Positions 50,279 through 58,328 of a stretch of DNA of 64,000 nucleotides are shown here, in pieces. The stretch spans positions 62,001-126,000 of the forward strand of contig NZ_JAUIYO010000006.1 in the NCBI RefSeq assembly GCF_044891285.1. Reading direction: 5' to 3'. The first letter of the stretch is position 1. The number at the start of each line of letters is the position of its first letter. The translations under genes were made by a program, and so were the position numbers. This DNA comes from Pseudobacillus lumedeiriae. Lineage in GTDB: Bacteria; Bacillota; Bacilli; Bacillales; Domibacillaceae. The notes beneath the pieces were generated by a model, which was given only the letters and a program-made list of their open reading frames with translations, searched no databases and had not been told where the DNA came from.

Positions 50279-50812
50279 ATGGATTCAACATTCTCACCAG
50301 CAAGAACAACCAAAACAAAAACGAAAACCATTGTTATCAATGCGCTTTTCATCACATTAACCCTTGTAGCCACCATGTTTATCAACATAAGACTCCCAAT
50401 CATGGGAAATGGAGGCCTCATCCATCTCGGTAACGTGCCTCTTTTTATAGCCGCTTTCGTTTTTGGCAAAAGAACAGGAGCGATCGCAGGCGCCTTTGGA
50501 ATGGGCCTCTTTGATCTTCTCTCTGGCTGGACAGTTTGGGCGCCGTTTACATTCGTCATCGTAGGTACGATGGGCTTCGCAGCTGGTCTTATAGCCGAGA
50601 AGGCACCCGGCAAAAGAGCAGTCGTATACACACTTGCGATTGTCGCTGCACTCATTATAAAAATCGTAGGCTACTATTTTACTGAAGTCATTCTTTATAG
50701 TAACTGGATACAGCCATTCGGCTCCATCCCAGGCAACGTGATGCAAGTTGTTCTAGCTGGAATCATTGTTTTACCGCTTGTAGGACGCTTAAAGAAAATT
50801 TCCGGAAAATAG
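50279..50812 (+). CDS. ECF transporter S (substrate-binding) component
   Basis: The 177-residue protein has six helices and the typical S-component core: GGLIHLGNVPLFIAAFVFGKRTGAIAGAFGMGLFDLLSGW, then PFTFVIVGTMGFAAGLIAEK. Such subunits capture vitamins or related compounds and are powered by shared EcfT/EcfA modules encoded elsewhere. The ligand is not obvious and no vitamin riboswitch is visible upstream. Start is ATG 50279, after GAAAGAGGG. A degenerate copy of its promoter and first codons lies at 62.35 kb. A terminator follows at 50821. Confidence 0.85.
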   Translation: MDSTFSPARTTKTKTKTIVINALFITLTLVATMFINIRLPIMGNGGLIHLGNVPLFIAAFVFGKRTGAIAGAFGMGLFDLLSGWTVWAPFTFVIVGTMGFAAGLIAEKAPGKRAVVYTLAIVAALIIKIVGYYFTEVILYSNWIQPFGSIPGNVMQVVLAGIIVLPLVGRLKKISGK

Positions 50813-50820
50813 AGAAAAAG

Positions 50821-50868
50821 AAGAAACGTGCTTCTAGTGCAGATTCACTAGGGGCACGTTTCTTCTTT
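50821..50868 (+). terminator. Terminator after the ECF S component
   Basis: AAGAAACGTGC and GCACGTTTCTT pair around a 20-base loop with inner CTAGTG/CACTAG pairing, followed by CTTTT. Confidence 0.85.
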
Positions 50869-50921
50869 TCATACTCAAACGCCATTAAGATATTTCCAAA
50901 CAAAGATACGAGATAAAGCAT

Positions 50922-52133
50922 TCAATATCCTTTTCTAAGCCAATACTCTTCCCACTCTTTATACCGATGATTCCTCTGACCCTGATCATAATCAATGATG
51001 GCACGACTAGGGTCAATCCAGCGAATCATTTGATTTTGATAGAAATAGAAACGATTTTCAATTCTGCCTTTATAAAAAAAGATAAAGAAAAGCGTTTCGG
51101 TATCATCATAATAATATTCCATTGAGCCTTCTGGTGTTATTTCAATCACTTTCTTAATGATCCCCCGGCTATTTCTAAACACTTGCTTTTTATGCCCCTC
51201 CATTGAGAGGGTGTCTCGTTTAGTCATAGAGGAAATTTGACTATTAATAGCGTTATATTCGGCTCTTATATTCTTAATGATGGGCTCAACTTCACCTGGA
51301 TGTACTGTTGTGGTCTCTTCTTCTTGATTCAATGAGTAAAGTGTTGGGTTGCCGTATATAATCTTTGTGACAGGTGACTCCATTTGACTAGGAGAATAAA
51401 AGATAAGTTCTGAGTCCTCTGAAGCATAATATAAATAAAACAATCCGTCTTTATCCTTTCCCTGTTCAAAACTTACATGTTCATCCCCATCACCTAAGGC
51501 TTTTTTGATTTCCTGAAAATTATATTTCGAAGAATGAACAGGCTTTAATTCTGCAGCATAATTCAAGCCGTTATTTGGAGAAATAGTATAAATGACGTCC
51601 TCATACTCCAGCAAAATATCCTCATTGCGGACATATTCTTTTAATGGTTTACCAAATTGGCGGATTAATTCATCTTTTGATGTACCAATCTGTAAAATCC
51701 CCATTAAATTACCAGTACTCAATTCTTCTAAAAGATGAAAATCCGGTAAGGTATGCAGTTTGGGATCTGTCGCATGTGTCGTTTTATTCGTATCGGATTT
51801 TGGAGGCGTACTATTCTTGCCCACTGGCACTTCCTCTTCCTCATTATGTTGAACTGAATCCTTCACTGCGCCGGGTTCTTTTTTTCCATCAGCCATCAGA
51901 TAAACGCCTAAGATAAGAAAAACGATACCTACCGTGGAAAAAATAGCAATAATCACTCCCTTCACAGTTTTTCTTCTCGTTCCTTTTAAAACAGTTCTAT
52001 TTTCTTCTGATTCCTTTGAACTAGTATTTAAAAGCGGCGGCGGGTGGGGAATCACAAATTTTGTCCCACACATTGTACAGAAGGTCTGTCCTTCCTTTAC
52101 ACTTTCACCGCACTTTGTACAAATTGGCATCAT
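50922..52133 (-). CDS. Zinc-ribbon membrane protein
   Basis: The 403-residue protein starts with a zinc ribbon (CTKCG...CTMCG at about residues 5-22). A single membrane helix follows (VKGVIIAIFSTVGIVFLILGVYLM at about 57-80), then an extracellular region of about 320 residues. That region has a linker rich in polar residues, a SmpA/OmlA-like repeat (GILQIGTSKDELIRQFGKPLKEY) and a C-terminal Tyr/Phe-rich domain. The family is widespread in Bacillus with unknown role. A short degenerate copy of its C-terminus is at 63.65 kb. The ATG has an AGGAG site. Confidence 0.78.
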   Translation of the reverse strand: MMPICTKCGESVKEGQTFCTMCGTKFVIPHPPPLLNTSSKESEENRTVLKGTRRKTVKGVIIAIFSTVGIVFLILGVYLMADGKKEPGAVKDSVQHNEEEEVPVGKNSTPPKSDTNKTTHATDPKLHTLPDFHLLEELSTGNLMGILQIGTSKDELIRQFGKPLKEYVRNEDILLEYEDVIYTISPNNGLNYAAELKPVHSSKYNFQEIKKALGDGDEHVSFEQGKDKDGLFYLYYASEDSELIFYSPSQMESPVTKIIYGNPTLYSLNQEEETTTVHPGEVEPIIKNIRAEYNAINSQISSMTKRDTLSMEGHKKQVFRNSRGIIKKVIEITPEGSMEYYYDDTETLFFIFFYKGRIENRFYFYQNQMIRWIDPSRAIIDYDQGQRNHRYKEWEEYWLRKGY

Positions 52134-52266
52134 TCTTCCTCTCCTTTACGGCACTCAGACAGCGATCATACGGCCAAATAGATCTAGTTCTATTTTATCA
52201 ATTTATGGTGAATTTTTCATTAATAGAACAGATACACTGCCATGTTTGAAATGGATCCCCAAATAG

Positions 52267-52303
52267 GAAAAAGACTTCCCACAAAAAGTGAGAAGCCTTT
52301 TTC
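52267..52303 (-). terminator. Terminator after mqo
   Basis: AAAAAGACTTCCCAC and GTGAGAAGCCTTTTT form a stem with an AAAAA loop and T runs on both strands. Confidence 0.75.
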
Positions 52304-52395
52304 AATAGAATAACAGAACATGCATTCCACATTCATATACGCTTAATCTTTGAGATGCTGCATTTAGGTTACAGCTTCAAAAAATCAGCACTCTC

Positions 52396-53913
52396 TTATA
52401 ATGCGCCTTCGCTCGTTGTCTGTAACGGCGATTTTCCGCTTAGACGAAGCGCCTTCTCTGTTGAAGCATGAATTTCGTTGAATAGTTCTGGGTTTTCCGC
52501 TAGTTTCATGCCATAAGAAGGAATCATTTCTTTGATTTTTGGTTCCCACTCTTTGGTATATTCTGGGAAGCACTTGTTGATTACTTCAAGCATAACGTGA
52601 ACAGCTGTAGAAGCACCTGGAGAAGCACCAAGTAATGCAGCAACCGAGCCGTCAGCAGCACTAACTACTTCCGTACCAAACTGAAGTGTGCCTTTGCCGC
52701 CAGCTTCAGTGTCCTTAATTACTTGTACACGCTGACCCGCTACCACGATATCCCAATCTTCGCTTTTAGCATTAGGAACGAATTCTCGCAACTCTTCAAT
52801 ACGCTGCTCTTTAGACAGCATTAATTGTTGGACCAGGTATTTTGTTAATGCCATGTTTTTTGCGCCTGCCGCTAACATAGTGAAGAGATTATTCGGTTTG
52901 ATGGAAGCGAATAAATCCAGGTTAGAACCAGTTTTTAGGAACTTTGGTGAGAAGCCGGCAAACGGTCCAAACAGCAATGATTTTTTGTTGTCAATATATC
53001 GTGTATCAAGATGCGGAACAGACATCGGAGGGGCACCAACGGCAGCTTTGCCGTACACTTTTGCATGATGCTGTTCTACAATCTCTGGATTGTTACATGC
53101 TAGGAATAGTCCACTTACTGGGAATCCTCCGATATGTTTACTTTCAGGAATACCCGTTTTTTGTAATAAAAGCAAGCTTCCGCCGCCTCCGCCGATAAAG
53201 ACAAACTTTGCCGCATGACGTTCAACTTGACCGCTGGCATTACGCACTTTTAATTCCCATAAGCCGTCACTCGTGCGTTTCATATCATCCACCTTATGTT
53301 GATAGTGGACATCGACACCCTGATCTTTTAAGTGATCAAACAACATACGTGTTAACGCGCCAAAGTTGACGTCCGTTCCAGAGTCAATTTTCGTTGCCGC
53401 GATAGGCGTTTGTGATGTACGGCCATCCATAATAACTGGAATCCACTCTTTTAGTTTTTCCGGTTCATCAGAAAATTCCATTCCTTTGAACAAGGTATGA
53501 TCCGAAAGCGCCTCAAACCGCTTTTTTAAAAACTTCACATTTTGTTCGCCTTGTACTAAACTTATGTGAGGCAATGGCATAATAAAGTCTTGCGGATTAC
53601 GGATTAGATTGTTATTTACAAGGTGAGACCAAAATTGTGTTGAAACGTGAAACTGTTCATTAACATTGATCGCTTTAGTAATATCTATAGAGCCATCTGA
53701 TTTTTGAGGAGTATAGTTAAGTTCACACAGTGCAGCATGCCCTGTTCCTGCATTATTCCATTCGTTAGAGCTTTCCTCTCCCGCTTCGTCAAGCTTCTCG
53801 AATACTTTAATTTTCCAGTCGGGTGCCAATTCCTTCAGGAGTGTACCTAGCGTTGCACTCATGATTCCAGCACCAATTAAGATAACGTCTGTTTTAGTTT
53901 GTAGGCTACTCAT
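52396..53913 (-). CDS. mqo: Malate:quinone oxidoreductase
   Basis: The 505-residue FAD-dependent membrane-peripheral enzyme oxidises malate to oxaloacetate and passes electrons to the quinone pool. Family segments include DVILIGAGIMSATLGTLLKEL (FAD), EESSNEWNNAGTGHAALCELNYTP, FVFIGGGGGSLLLLQKTGIPE, GFPVSGLFLAC and LLGASPGASTAVHVML. Start is ATG 53913, after AAGGATGG. Direct repeats that may be a regulator site lie 120-155 bases upstream. It is an alternative to NAD-dependent malate dehydrogenase in the TCA cycle. Confidence 0.94.
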   Translation of the reverse strand: MSSLQTKTDVILIGAGIMSATLGTLLKELAPDWKIKVFEKLDEAGEESSNEWNNAGTGHAALCELNYTPQKSDGSIDITKAINVNEQFHVSTQFWSHLVNNNLIRNPQDFIMPLPHISLVQGEQNVKFLKKRFEALSDHTLFKGMEFSDEPEKLKEWIPVIMDGRTSQTPIAATKIDSGTDVNFGALTRMLFDHLKDQGVDVHYQHKVDDMKRTSDGLWELKVRNASGQVERHAAKFVFIGGGGGSLLLLQKTGIPESKHIGGFPVSGLFLACNNPEIVEQHHAKVYGKAAVGAPPMSVPHLDTRYIDNKKSLLFGPFAGFSPKFLKTGSNLDLFASIKPNNLFTMLAAGAKNMALTKYLVQQLMLSKEQRIEELREFVPNAKSEDWDIVVAGQRVQVIKDTEAGGKGTLQFGTEVVSAADGSVAALLGASPGASTAVHVMLEVINKCFPEYTKEWEPKIKEMIPSYGMKLAENPELFNEIHASTEKALRLSGKSPLQTTSEGAL

Positions 53914-54526
53914 CTTTACCATCCTTATGTCCTAAGATCTGCAGAAAGGATGTAGGCGCTCCTTCTTAGGCATCACAAGCAAGCCAAGGCGCGACCTGAT
54001 CACACACCTTTTCTGTATCAATTATTATCCGCTTATAGTATATCACATATCTAGTTATAGTGTATCACAATTATTTATTGATTAAAATATCTACTGTTAT
54101 ATCTATATGATAGTTGTACGATATTTAAAAGCTATTGAAAAGGGAAAAGTCCTTCCACAAGCCCCTAAACTAAGGCATTCATCCAGCTTTTTGCAAGAGA
54201 TAAGGCTTTAGCTTTCCGTTATTAACGGTCCTCTTATTGTAGACACTGCATTTCTTTTGCAAGTACTGCGGAATAACGTTGTGTTTTTGAGCTTTGTTAA
54301 TATCCCTTGTTTTAATTATTGACTCTTCTCAAAATAAGTTTCCTATTCTATTGTATAACAGCATATAAAACGTTTGGACGCTTTGCCAGCTTTCCTCATA
54401 CAAAAAATCCCCTAGAACTTTTTCGTCCTAGAGGATCATTACCAACTCTATTCCACATGACTTTCCAACGTTTCTATTCTGTACAGAACTCATTTTCGTT
54501 TTAAGGAAGGATAGAGTCCGTCTATT
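53914..54526. other. Intergenic region upstream of mqo
   Basis: It holds the mqo promoter region, the TATAGT-TATCACA direct repeats at 54033-54069 and a CCCTAG/CTAGAGG hairpin near 54406-54436. No gene is seen. Confidence 0.4.
54033..54069. promoter_or_regulatory. Direct repeats upstream of mqo
   Basis: TTATAGTATATCACA and TTATAGTGTATCACA are 22 bases apart, two helical turns. The arrangement suits a dimeric regulator or RNA polymerase contact. The binding protein is unknown. Confidence 0.4.
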
Positions 54527-55747
54527 CTAGCCCTCTCCTTTGAAGAGTCCCACAGGCAAATAGTAAGAAAGGTTATTCGTAATCATCCCTCCGACCCTAT
54601 AACCGAGTGCTGCCGCTTTCCCGTTAAGCAAAAAGCTTCCAAGCAGCAGTTTACCTTCCTGTTTTCCTCTTTCACTATGAAAGGTAATAGTCGGATGCTT
54701 CACAAATTGCTGATAAACAGGGATGTATTCCAAATAGGACCTTTGAACATCTGCATGGATTAACTGGCCGCCCTCATTAAATATTTCTAACGTGTCCCCT
54801 TCTCTCCCAAAGGCAGGCTTTTTCACATAAGAAAGACCCTTTTGTATAAAATAATGGGATTCAAGATAAGTCGGGAGAAAGTATTCATCGATCCACCTAT
54901 GCTCTTCCCCTGTAAAAAAAGGATGATGCTCTTCATGCAGCCCCCAAATGACTGCTTGAACGACTTTACTTTGCAGCAAAAAGGCTGAGGGAGGATTAAT
55001 AACAGCAAGCTTCCTCTCCGCAACAAGCTCTAATAACCATAAACCAATGGGATTTCCTTCTCCATCTTCATCCTTGATCAAACTTTCTATCGGGAATGTT
55101 TGCCGGTAAAGGACGTCTATTCTGATTCCATTCTCATCAAAAAGACCGATGCCCCTTTGAATTTGCAGCTTATGAAGCGGGGTAAATTTAGATGGCACAC
55201 CTTTTTGAAGATATCGTACGGTTTCGTGATCTTCGATGTGATCCTCGTGAGCCGTAAAAACAACATGAGGGTGTTCCTTATCTGTACTTTGGTCTATGCT
55301 TCCTCGAACGGCTTTCCGTAAAAAGCGTTCCATGCCCTCATTTGGATTCTCTACTCCAAATTCCTTGCACACCATCCCATTTATATGAAATAATTCTTTG
55401 ATAAATGTAGGCGTATCGGCATTGATTTCAATGCATTTATAGCTATTTCCATGTGGAATGAGGTCAAGCCGTGAAATCACGCTCTCGAACGGAAGGGTTT
55501 TTAACCTGATAAATGAAAGTGTTTCTTTTGGAAACCCCATTTCCAGAAGAGTTTCATCAGGTACCCTCCTAAGCAAGGAGCCTATTTTAAAAAAAATGAA
55601 CCCAATACGTTCACTTATAAGACGTATATGGGCAGCCTCCTCTTCGCTTAACAGCTTTATATCATACAGCGCATACTCTTCTCCATACAGATCAGCCCAA
55701 AAGTTTTCCACTCCTTCATAAAACTGCTGTCGTTTTGTACGATACAT
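54527..55747 (-). CDS. Glutathionylspermidine-synthase-like ATP-grasp ligase
   Basis: The 406-residue protein belongs to the GSP_synth family (E. coli YgiC/YjfC): RLDLIPHGNSYKCIEINADTPTFIKE, the DEYFLPTYLESHYFIQKGLSYVKKPAFGREG nucleotide-binding/catalytic stretch and ERGKQEGKLLLGSFLLNGKAAALGYRVGGMITNN. These are predicted peptide or polyamine ligases. It is the last gene of a four-gene minus-strand cluster with a DUF350 membrane protein and a YgiB/YjfM-like lipoprotein. The start is ATG 55747, 12-13 bases from GGAGG. Confidence 0.85.
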   Translation of the reverse strand: MYRTKRQQFYEGVENFWADLYGEEYALYDIKLLSEEEAAHIRLISERIGFIFFKIGSLLRRVPDETLLEMGFPKETLSFIRLKTLPFESVISRLDLIPHGNSYKCIEINADTPTFIKELFHINGMVCKEFGVENPNEGMERFLRKAVRGSIDQSTDKEHPHVVFTAHEDHIEDHETVRYLQKGVPSKFTPLHKLQIQRGIGLFDENGIRIDVLYRQTFPIESLIKDEDGEGNPIGLWLLELVAERKLAVINPPSAFLLQSKVVQAVIWGLHEEHHPFFTGEEHRWIDEYFLPTYLESHYFIQKGLSYVKKPAFGREGDTLEIFNEGGQLIHADVQRSYLEYIPVYQQFVKHPTITFHSERGKQEGKLLLGSFLLNGKAAALGYRVGGMITNNLSYYLPVGLFKGEG

Positions 55748-55755
55748 TTGTCCAC

Positions 55756-56217
55756 TCAATCCTCCGCCTCTCCTACACTCTTGACGTATATCACGTACAC
55801 TCCGCGATCTTCATCAATCTCCGTAGAGGTAACAAGCTTTTGTCCGATTCCGGGAATATCAACAACATCCTTTAAGAGAAAGCGAAGAACGTCAAAATGA
55901 GTACTGCAGGGAATACGGGAAAGCAGCTTAAAATTCATCCGGTCATTCGGGCTGCGAAACTCGATATGTAATCCATCCCCCCGAAAACTTCTTTCATCTT
56001 CCCCTGGAAGATTCCTTCCTATTTCTTTAATCACTAAAACATCTTCTTCTCCATCCATCTCATTTGAAGTGAGCTCGTATTGGGTTCCTCTCATAATAAG
56101 ATACGTACACAGCTGCCTGGCGTAAAGTTCATCCAATCCAACATTGGGAGTGGTGTATTCATAGAACGGTTCATAACAGCCATTTCCTTTATCAAGGTAA
56201 TAAGTTAATGTTTTCAA
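55756..56217 (-). CDS. Hypothetical protein of the ATP-grasp cluster
   Basis: The 153-residue protein is cytosolic and mixed alpha/beta (KTLTYYLDKGNGCYEPFYEYTTPNVGLDE...GLHIEFRSPNDRMNFKLLSRIPCS). I do not recognise the family. TTG start after AAGGTGGG. It ends within a few bases of the ATP-grasp gene and follows DUF350 directly, so it should act with them, perhaps as substrate or adaptor. Confidence 0.75.
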   Translation of the reverse strand: MKTLTYYLDKGNGCYEPFYEYTTPNVGLDELYARQLCTYLIMRGTQYELTSNEMDGEEDVLVIKEIGRNLPGEDERSFRGDGLHIEFRSPNDRMNFKLLSRIPCSTHFDVLRFLLKDVVDIPGIGQKLVTSTEIDEDRGVYVIYVKSVGEAED

Positions 56218-56235
56218 TACACTTTCCCACCTTAG

Positions 56236-56640
56236 TTAGTAAGATAGACATTTTGCTAAGACCCAGCCAATCGCTAATGATAAAGATAGCAGCATCGTCC
56301 CGACTGCCTGGTTATCCTCTTCGATCGCCTGATGAATGCTAAAACGAATCGTGATCACTTCTGCTAGAATAAACACAATAATTTGAGAAATAATCCCGAT
56401 GACTCCCCAAATTATCATATCAAGCAGCGACACCGAATATTCAGCAGCAGCCCCTAAAACAATTGCCAAACCTATGACTTTCCCACCGAGTGACATGGCC
56501 GCTGTTACATTTTTCTCAGCAATCAAACGAAATTCCTTTAACTTCGGTGTGCTGATGGCGAATAAAGCCACTCCCACAAGAAGCAGAAGCAGAGCCACTC
56601 CTAAATAAGATAGAAAATTAATATATAAATGCACATTCAT
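56236..56640 (-). CDS. DUF350 (YjfL-like) membrane protein
   Basis: The 134-residue protein has four membrane helices in two DUF350 repeats (SYLGVALLLLLVGVALFAIST...EKNVTAAMSLGGKVIGLAIVLGAAAEYSVS). It is related to E. coli YjfL. In E. coli yjfL, yjfM and yjfC lie together in the yjf locus, which parallels DUF350, lipoprotein and ATP-grasp genes here. Its function is unknown, possibly membrane or envelope stress. The ATG is close to AAAGGAAGG. Confidence 0.82.
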   Translation of the reverse strand: MNVHLYINFLSYLGVALLLLLVGVALFAISTPKLKEFRLIAEKNVTAAMSLGGKVIGLAIVLGAAAEYSVSLLDMIIWGVIGIISQIIVFILAEVITIRFSIHQAIEEDNQAVGTMLLSLSLAIGWVLAKCLSY

Positions 56641-56672
56641 CCTTCCTTTCCACTTGAATCACATAGGGACAC

Positions 56673-57008
56673 TTATCCCCCGAAGATTTTCGATCCACTG
56701 CCAAATCCAGAGCTTGTCTTCATTCCTCCCTTAAAGGAGGAGCTGTTTTTGTAGTCTTTATAGGCACTGCTTTTTAATAACGAGTTTTTATCGCTATAAT
56801 AACGGCCTCCATGATAATAATGACCATGATGACTTGATCGGTCATCATCGCATACCCAAACACCCTGATCATCGTCCCATTCCCAATCATCACAGCTTTG
56901 ATCATTTGGTTTAGGAGGGAGATTAGCGCTGCTTGAACCGCACCCAACAAGCCCAAAAGTCAGTGCCGTCGTCGTAATACCTGCCATGATTTTTCTCGTT
57001 TTCTCCAC
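56673..57008 (-). CDS. Small YgiB/YjfM-like lipoprotein
   Basis: The 111-residue protein has a lipoprotein signal (TTTALTFGLVGC), a Cys-containing acidic segment (DQSCDDWEWDDDQGVWVCDDD), a His/Tyr-rich stretch and a Gly/Ser/Phe-rich tail. The composition matches YgiB/YjfM proteins and the Bacillus proteins annotated (probably wrongly) as aminotransferase YhxA. GTG start at 57008 after AAGGGGTGA. It is the first gene of the four-gene cluster. Confidence 0.75.
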   Translation of the reverse strand: MEKTRKIMAGITTTALTFGLVGCGSSSANLPPKPNDQSCDDWEWDDDQGVWVCDDDRSSHHGHYYHGGRYYSDKNSLLKSSAYKDYKNSSSFKGGMKTSSGFGSGSKIFGG

Positions 57009-57255
57009 TGCTTTCACCCCTTTTTCTGCTTGCATTATACTTTACGAGTTTATTTTAAAAAAAGATTCGAAAGTATTATTCCTAGCATTCTTATGAAATC
57101 AACCCGTTTCACGAACTTTATTATTTTTTAGAAAAAGGTACCCACTTTTGTAATGGGTGAACGTCCGAGCGCCTTTCTCCTTTCTATACTTATACAAACA
57201 ATGGATTTTCCAACACAGCACTTAAAGAGAAGAGTGAGATAATTTAACTTGGACG
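57009..57255. other. Intergenic region upstream of the ATP-grasp cluster
   Basis: Contains a small ACCCA/TGGGT hairpin near 57148 and A+T-rich DNA. No gene or recognised leader. Confidence 0.35.
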
Positions 57256-57292
57256 TGAAAAAGCCTGACCATGATAAATTTAGGTCAGGCAT
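57256..57292 (-). terminator. Terminator after the solute-binding lipoprotein
   Basis: GCCTGACC and GGTCAGGC form a stem with an ATGATAAATTTA loop, followed by TTTTTC on the minus strand. Confidence 0.8.
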
Positions 57293-57347
57293 CGTACTTT
57301 GATTATAATGAATGGATTTCTTATCGGAAGATCAATCGGCCACGATA

Positions 57348-58175
57348 TTATTTAAGAACATCCTCCACAAACCATTTCTCTGAAATTTTCGTATATGTGC
57401 CGTCGTCGATCATATCTTTTAACGCTTTGTTCACTTCATCAATCAGCGGTTGATTGCCTTTTCTAAACATTAATGCGATTTGTGACACATCAGTATCCGT
57501 AGCGACAACTTTTACTGGTACATCTGGTTTATGCTTCTTAAAGTCAAGATAAGAAAGCTTATCATTAAAAGTAACATCCACGCGCTTGGAAGTGAGCAGC
57601 TCAATTGCTTGGTTAAATCCTTCTACTCCGATCACTTCAGCACCATTCGCTTTTGCGATATCTGTATAGTTGCTCGTCAATGATTGAGCTGATTTCAATC
57701 CTTTGACATCTTTAAAACTTTTTACAGTATCATTGTCTTCATGCGTGATTAATACGGCTGCAGATTTAGTATATATATCGGAAAAGTCATACTTTTCTTG
57801 ACGGTCTGCTCGAAGTCCCACTTGATTCGCAACCACATCAAAGCGCTTAGCATCCAATCCAGCAAAAAGAGCATCCCATTGTGTCTCGATAAAAACAGGC
57901 TCAACATCGAGACGTTTCGCAATTTCTCTTACAATTTCCACATCAAAACCAGTTAACTCGCCTTTATCATCGTGGAACGTAAATGGAGGGTATGTCCCTT
58001 CTGTTCCAACTAATAACTTGCCTTCTTTCTTCACTTTTGCCAAAAGGTCATCATTCTGTGCTGTTTCTTTTTCCGCATTTTTTGTCTCTGCAGGCTGCGC
58101 TTTGTTCGTTCCACAACCTGAAAGTAAAAGCATAAGACTAAATAATATTATATATAATATTGAAAAATTCCTCAT
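57348..58175 (-). CDS. Amino-acid ABC transporter solute-binding lipoprotein
   Basis: The 275-residue protein has a lipobox (LLLSGC) and a family-3 solute-binding fold: VGTEGTYPPFTFHDDKGELTGFDVEIVREIAKRL, WDALFAGLDAKRFDVVANQVGLRADRQEKYDFSD and FNDKLSYLDFK. It resembles the cystine/amino-acid binding proteins TcyA/TcyJ. No permease or ATPase gene is adjacent, so it must share a transporter encoded elsewhere. The ATG follows GAGGG. Flanked by terminators on both sides. Confidence 0.88.
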   Translation of the reverse strand: MRNFSILYIILFSLMLLLSGCGTNKAQPAETKNAEKETAQNDDLLAKVKKEGKLLVGTEGTYPPFTFHDDKGELTGFDVEIVREIAKRLDVEPVFIETQWDALFAGLDAKRFDVVANQVGLRADRQEKYDFSDIYTKSAAVLITHEDNDTVKSFKDVKGLKSAQSLTSNYTDIAKANGAEVIGVEGFNQAIELLTSKRVDVTFNDKLSYLDFKKHKPDVPVKVVATDTDVSQIALMFRKGNQPLIDEVNKALKDMIDDGTYTKISEKWFVEDVLK

Positions 58176-58261
58176 TCTTAACCCTCAATTCCTATGTGTT
58201 TTATAAGTATTAATCATCATATTACATGAACTTACTAGATCTCGTCAACATTTTATATAAA

Positions 58262-58300
58262 AACAAGCTCATCCTAACCGTCATTAGAATGAGCTTGTGC
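58262..58300 (-). terminator. Terminator after the SF1 helicase
   Basis: ACAAGCTCAT and ATGAGCTTGT form a perfect stem. T-rich sequence follows on the minus strand (TTTTTATATAA), downstream of the helicase gene ending at 58329. Confidence 0.7.
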
Positions 58301-58328
58301 CTATGTCAAAAGATTCCTATTACACTCA

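Noticed and set aside
53935..54000. Possible structured leader of mqo (GGCGC/GCGCC arms)
   Set aside because: Arms pair only partly and no known riboswitch pattern fits. It was not called.
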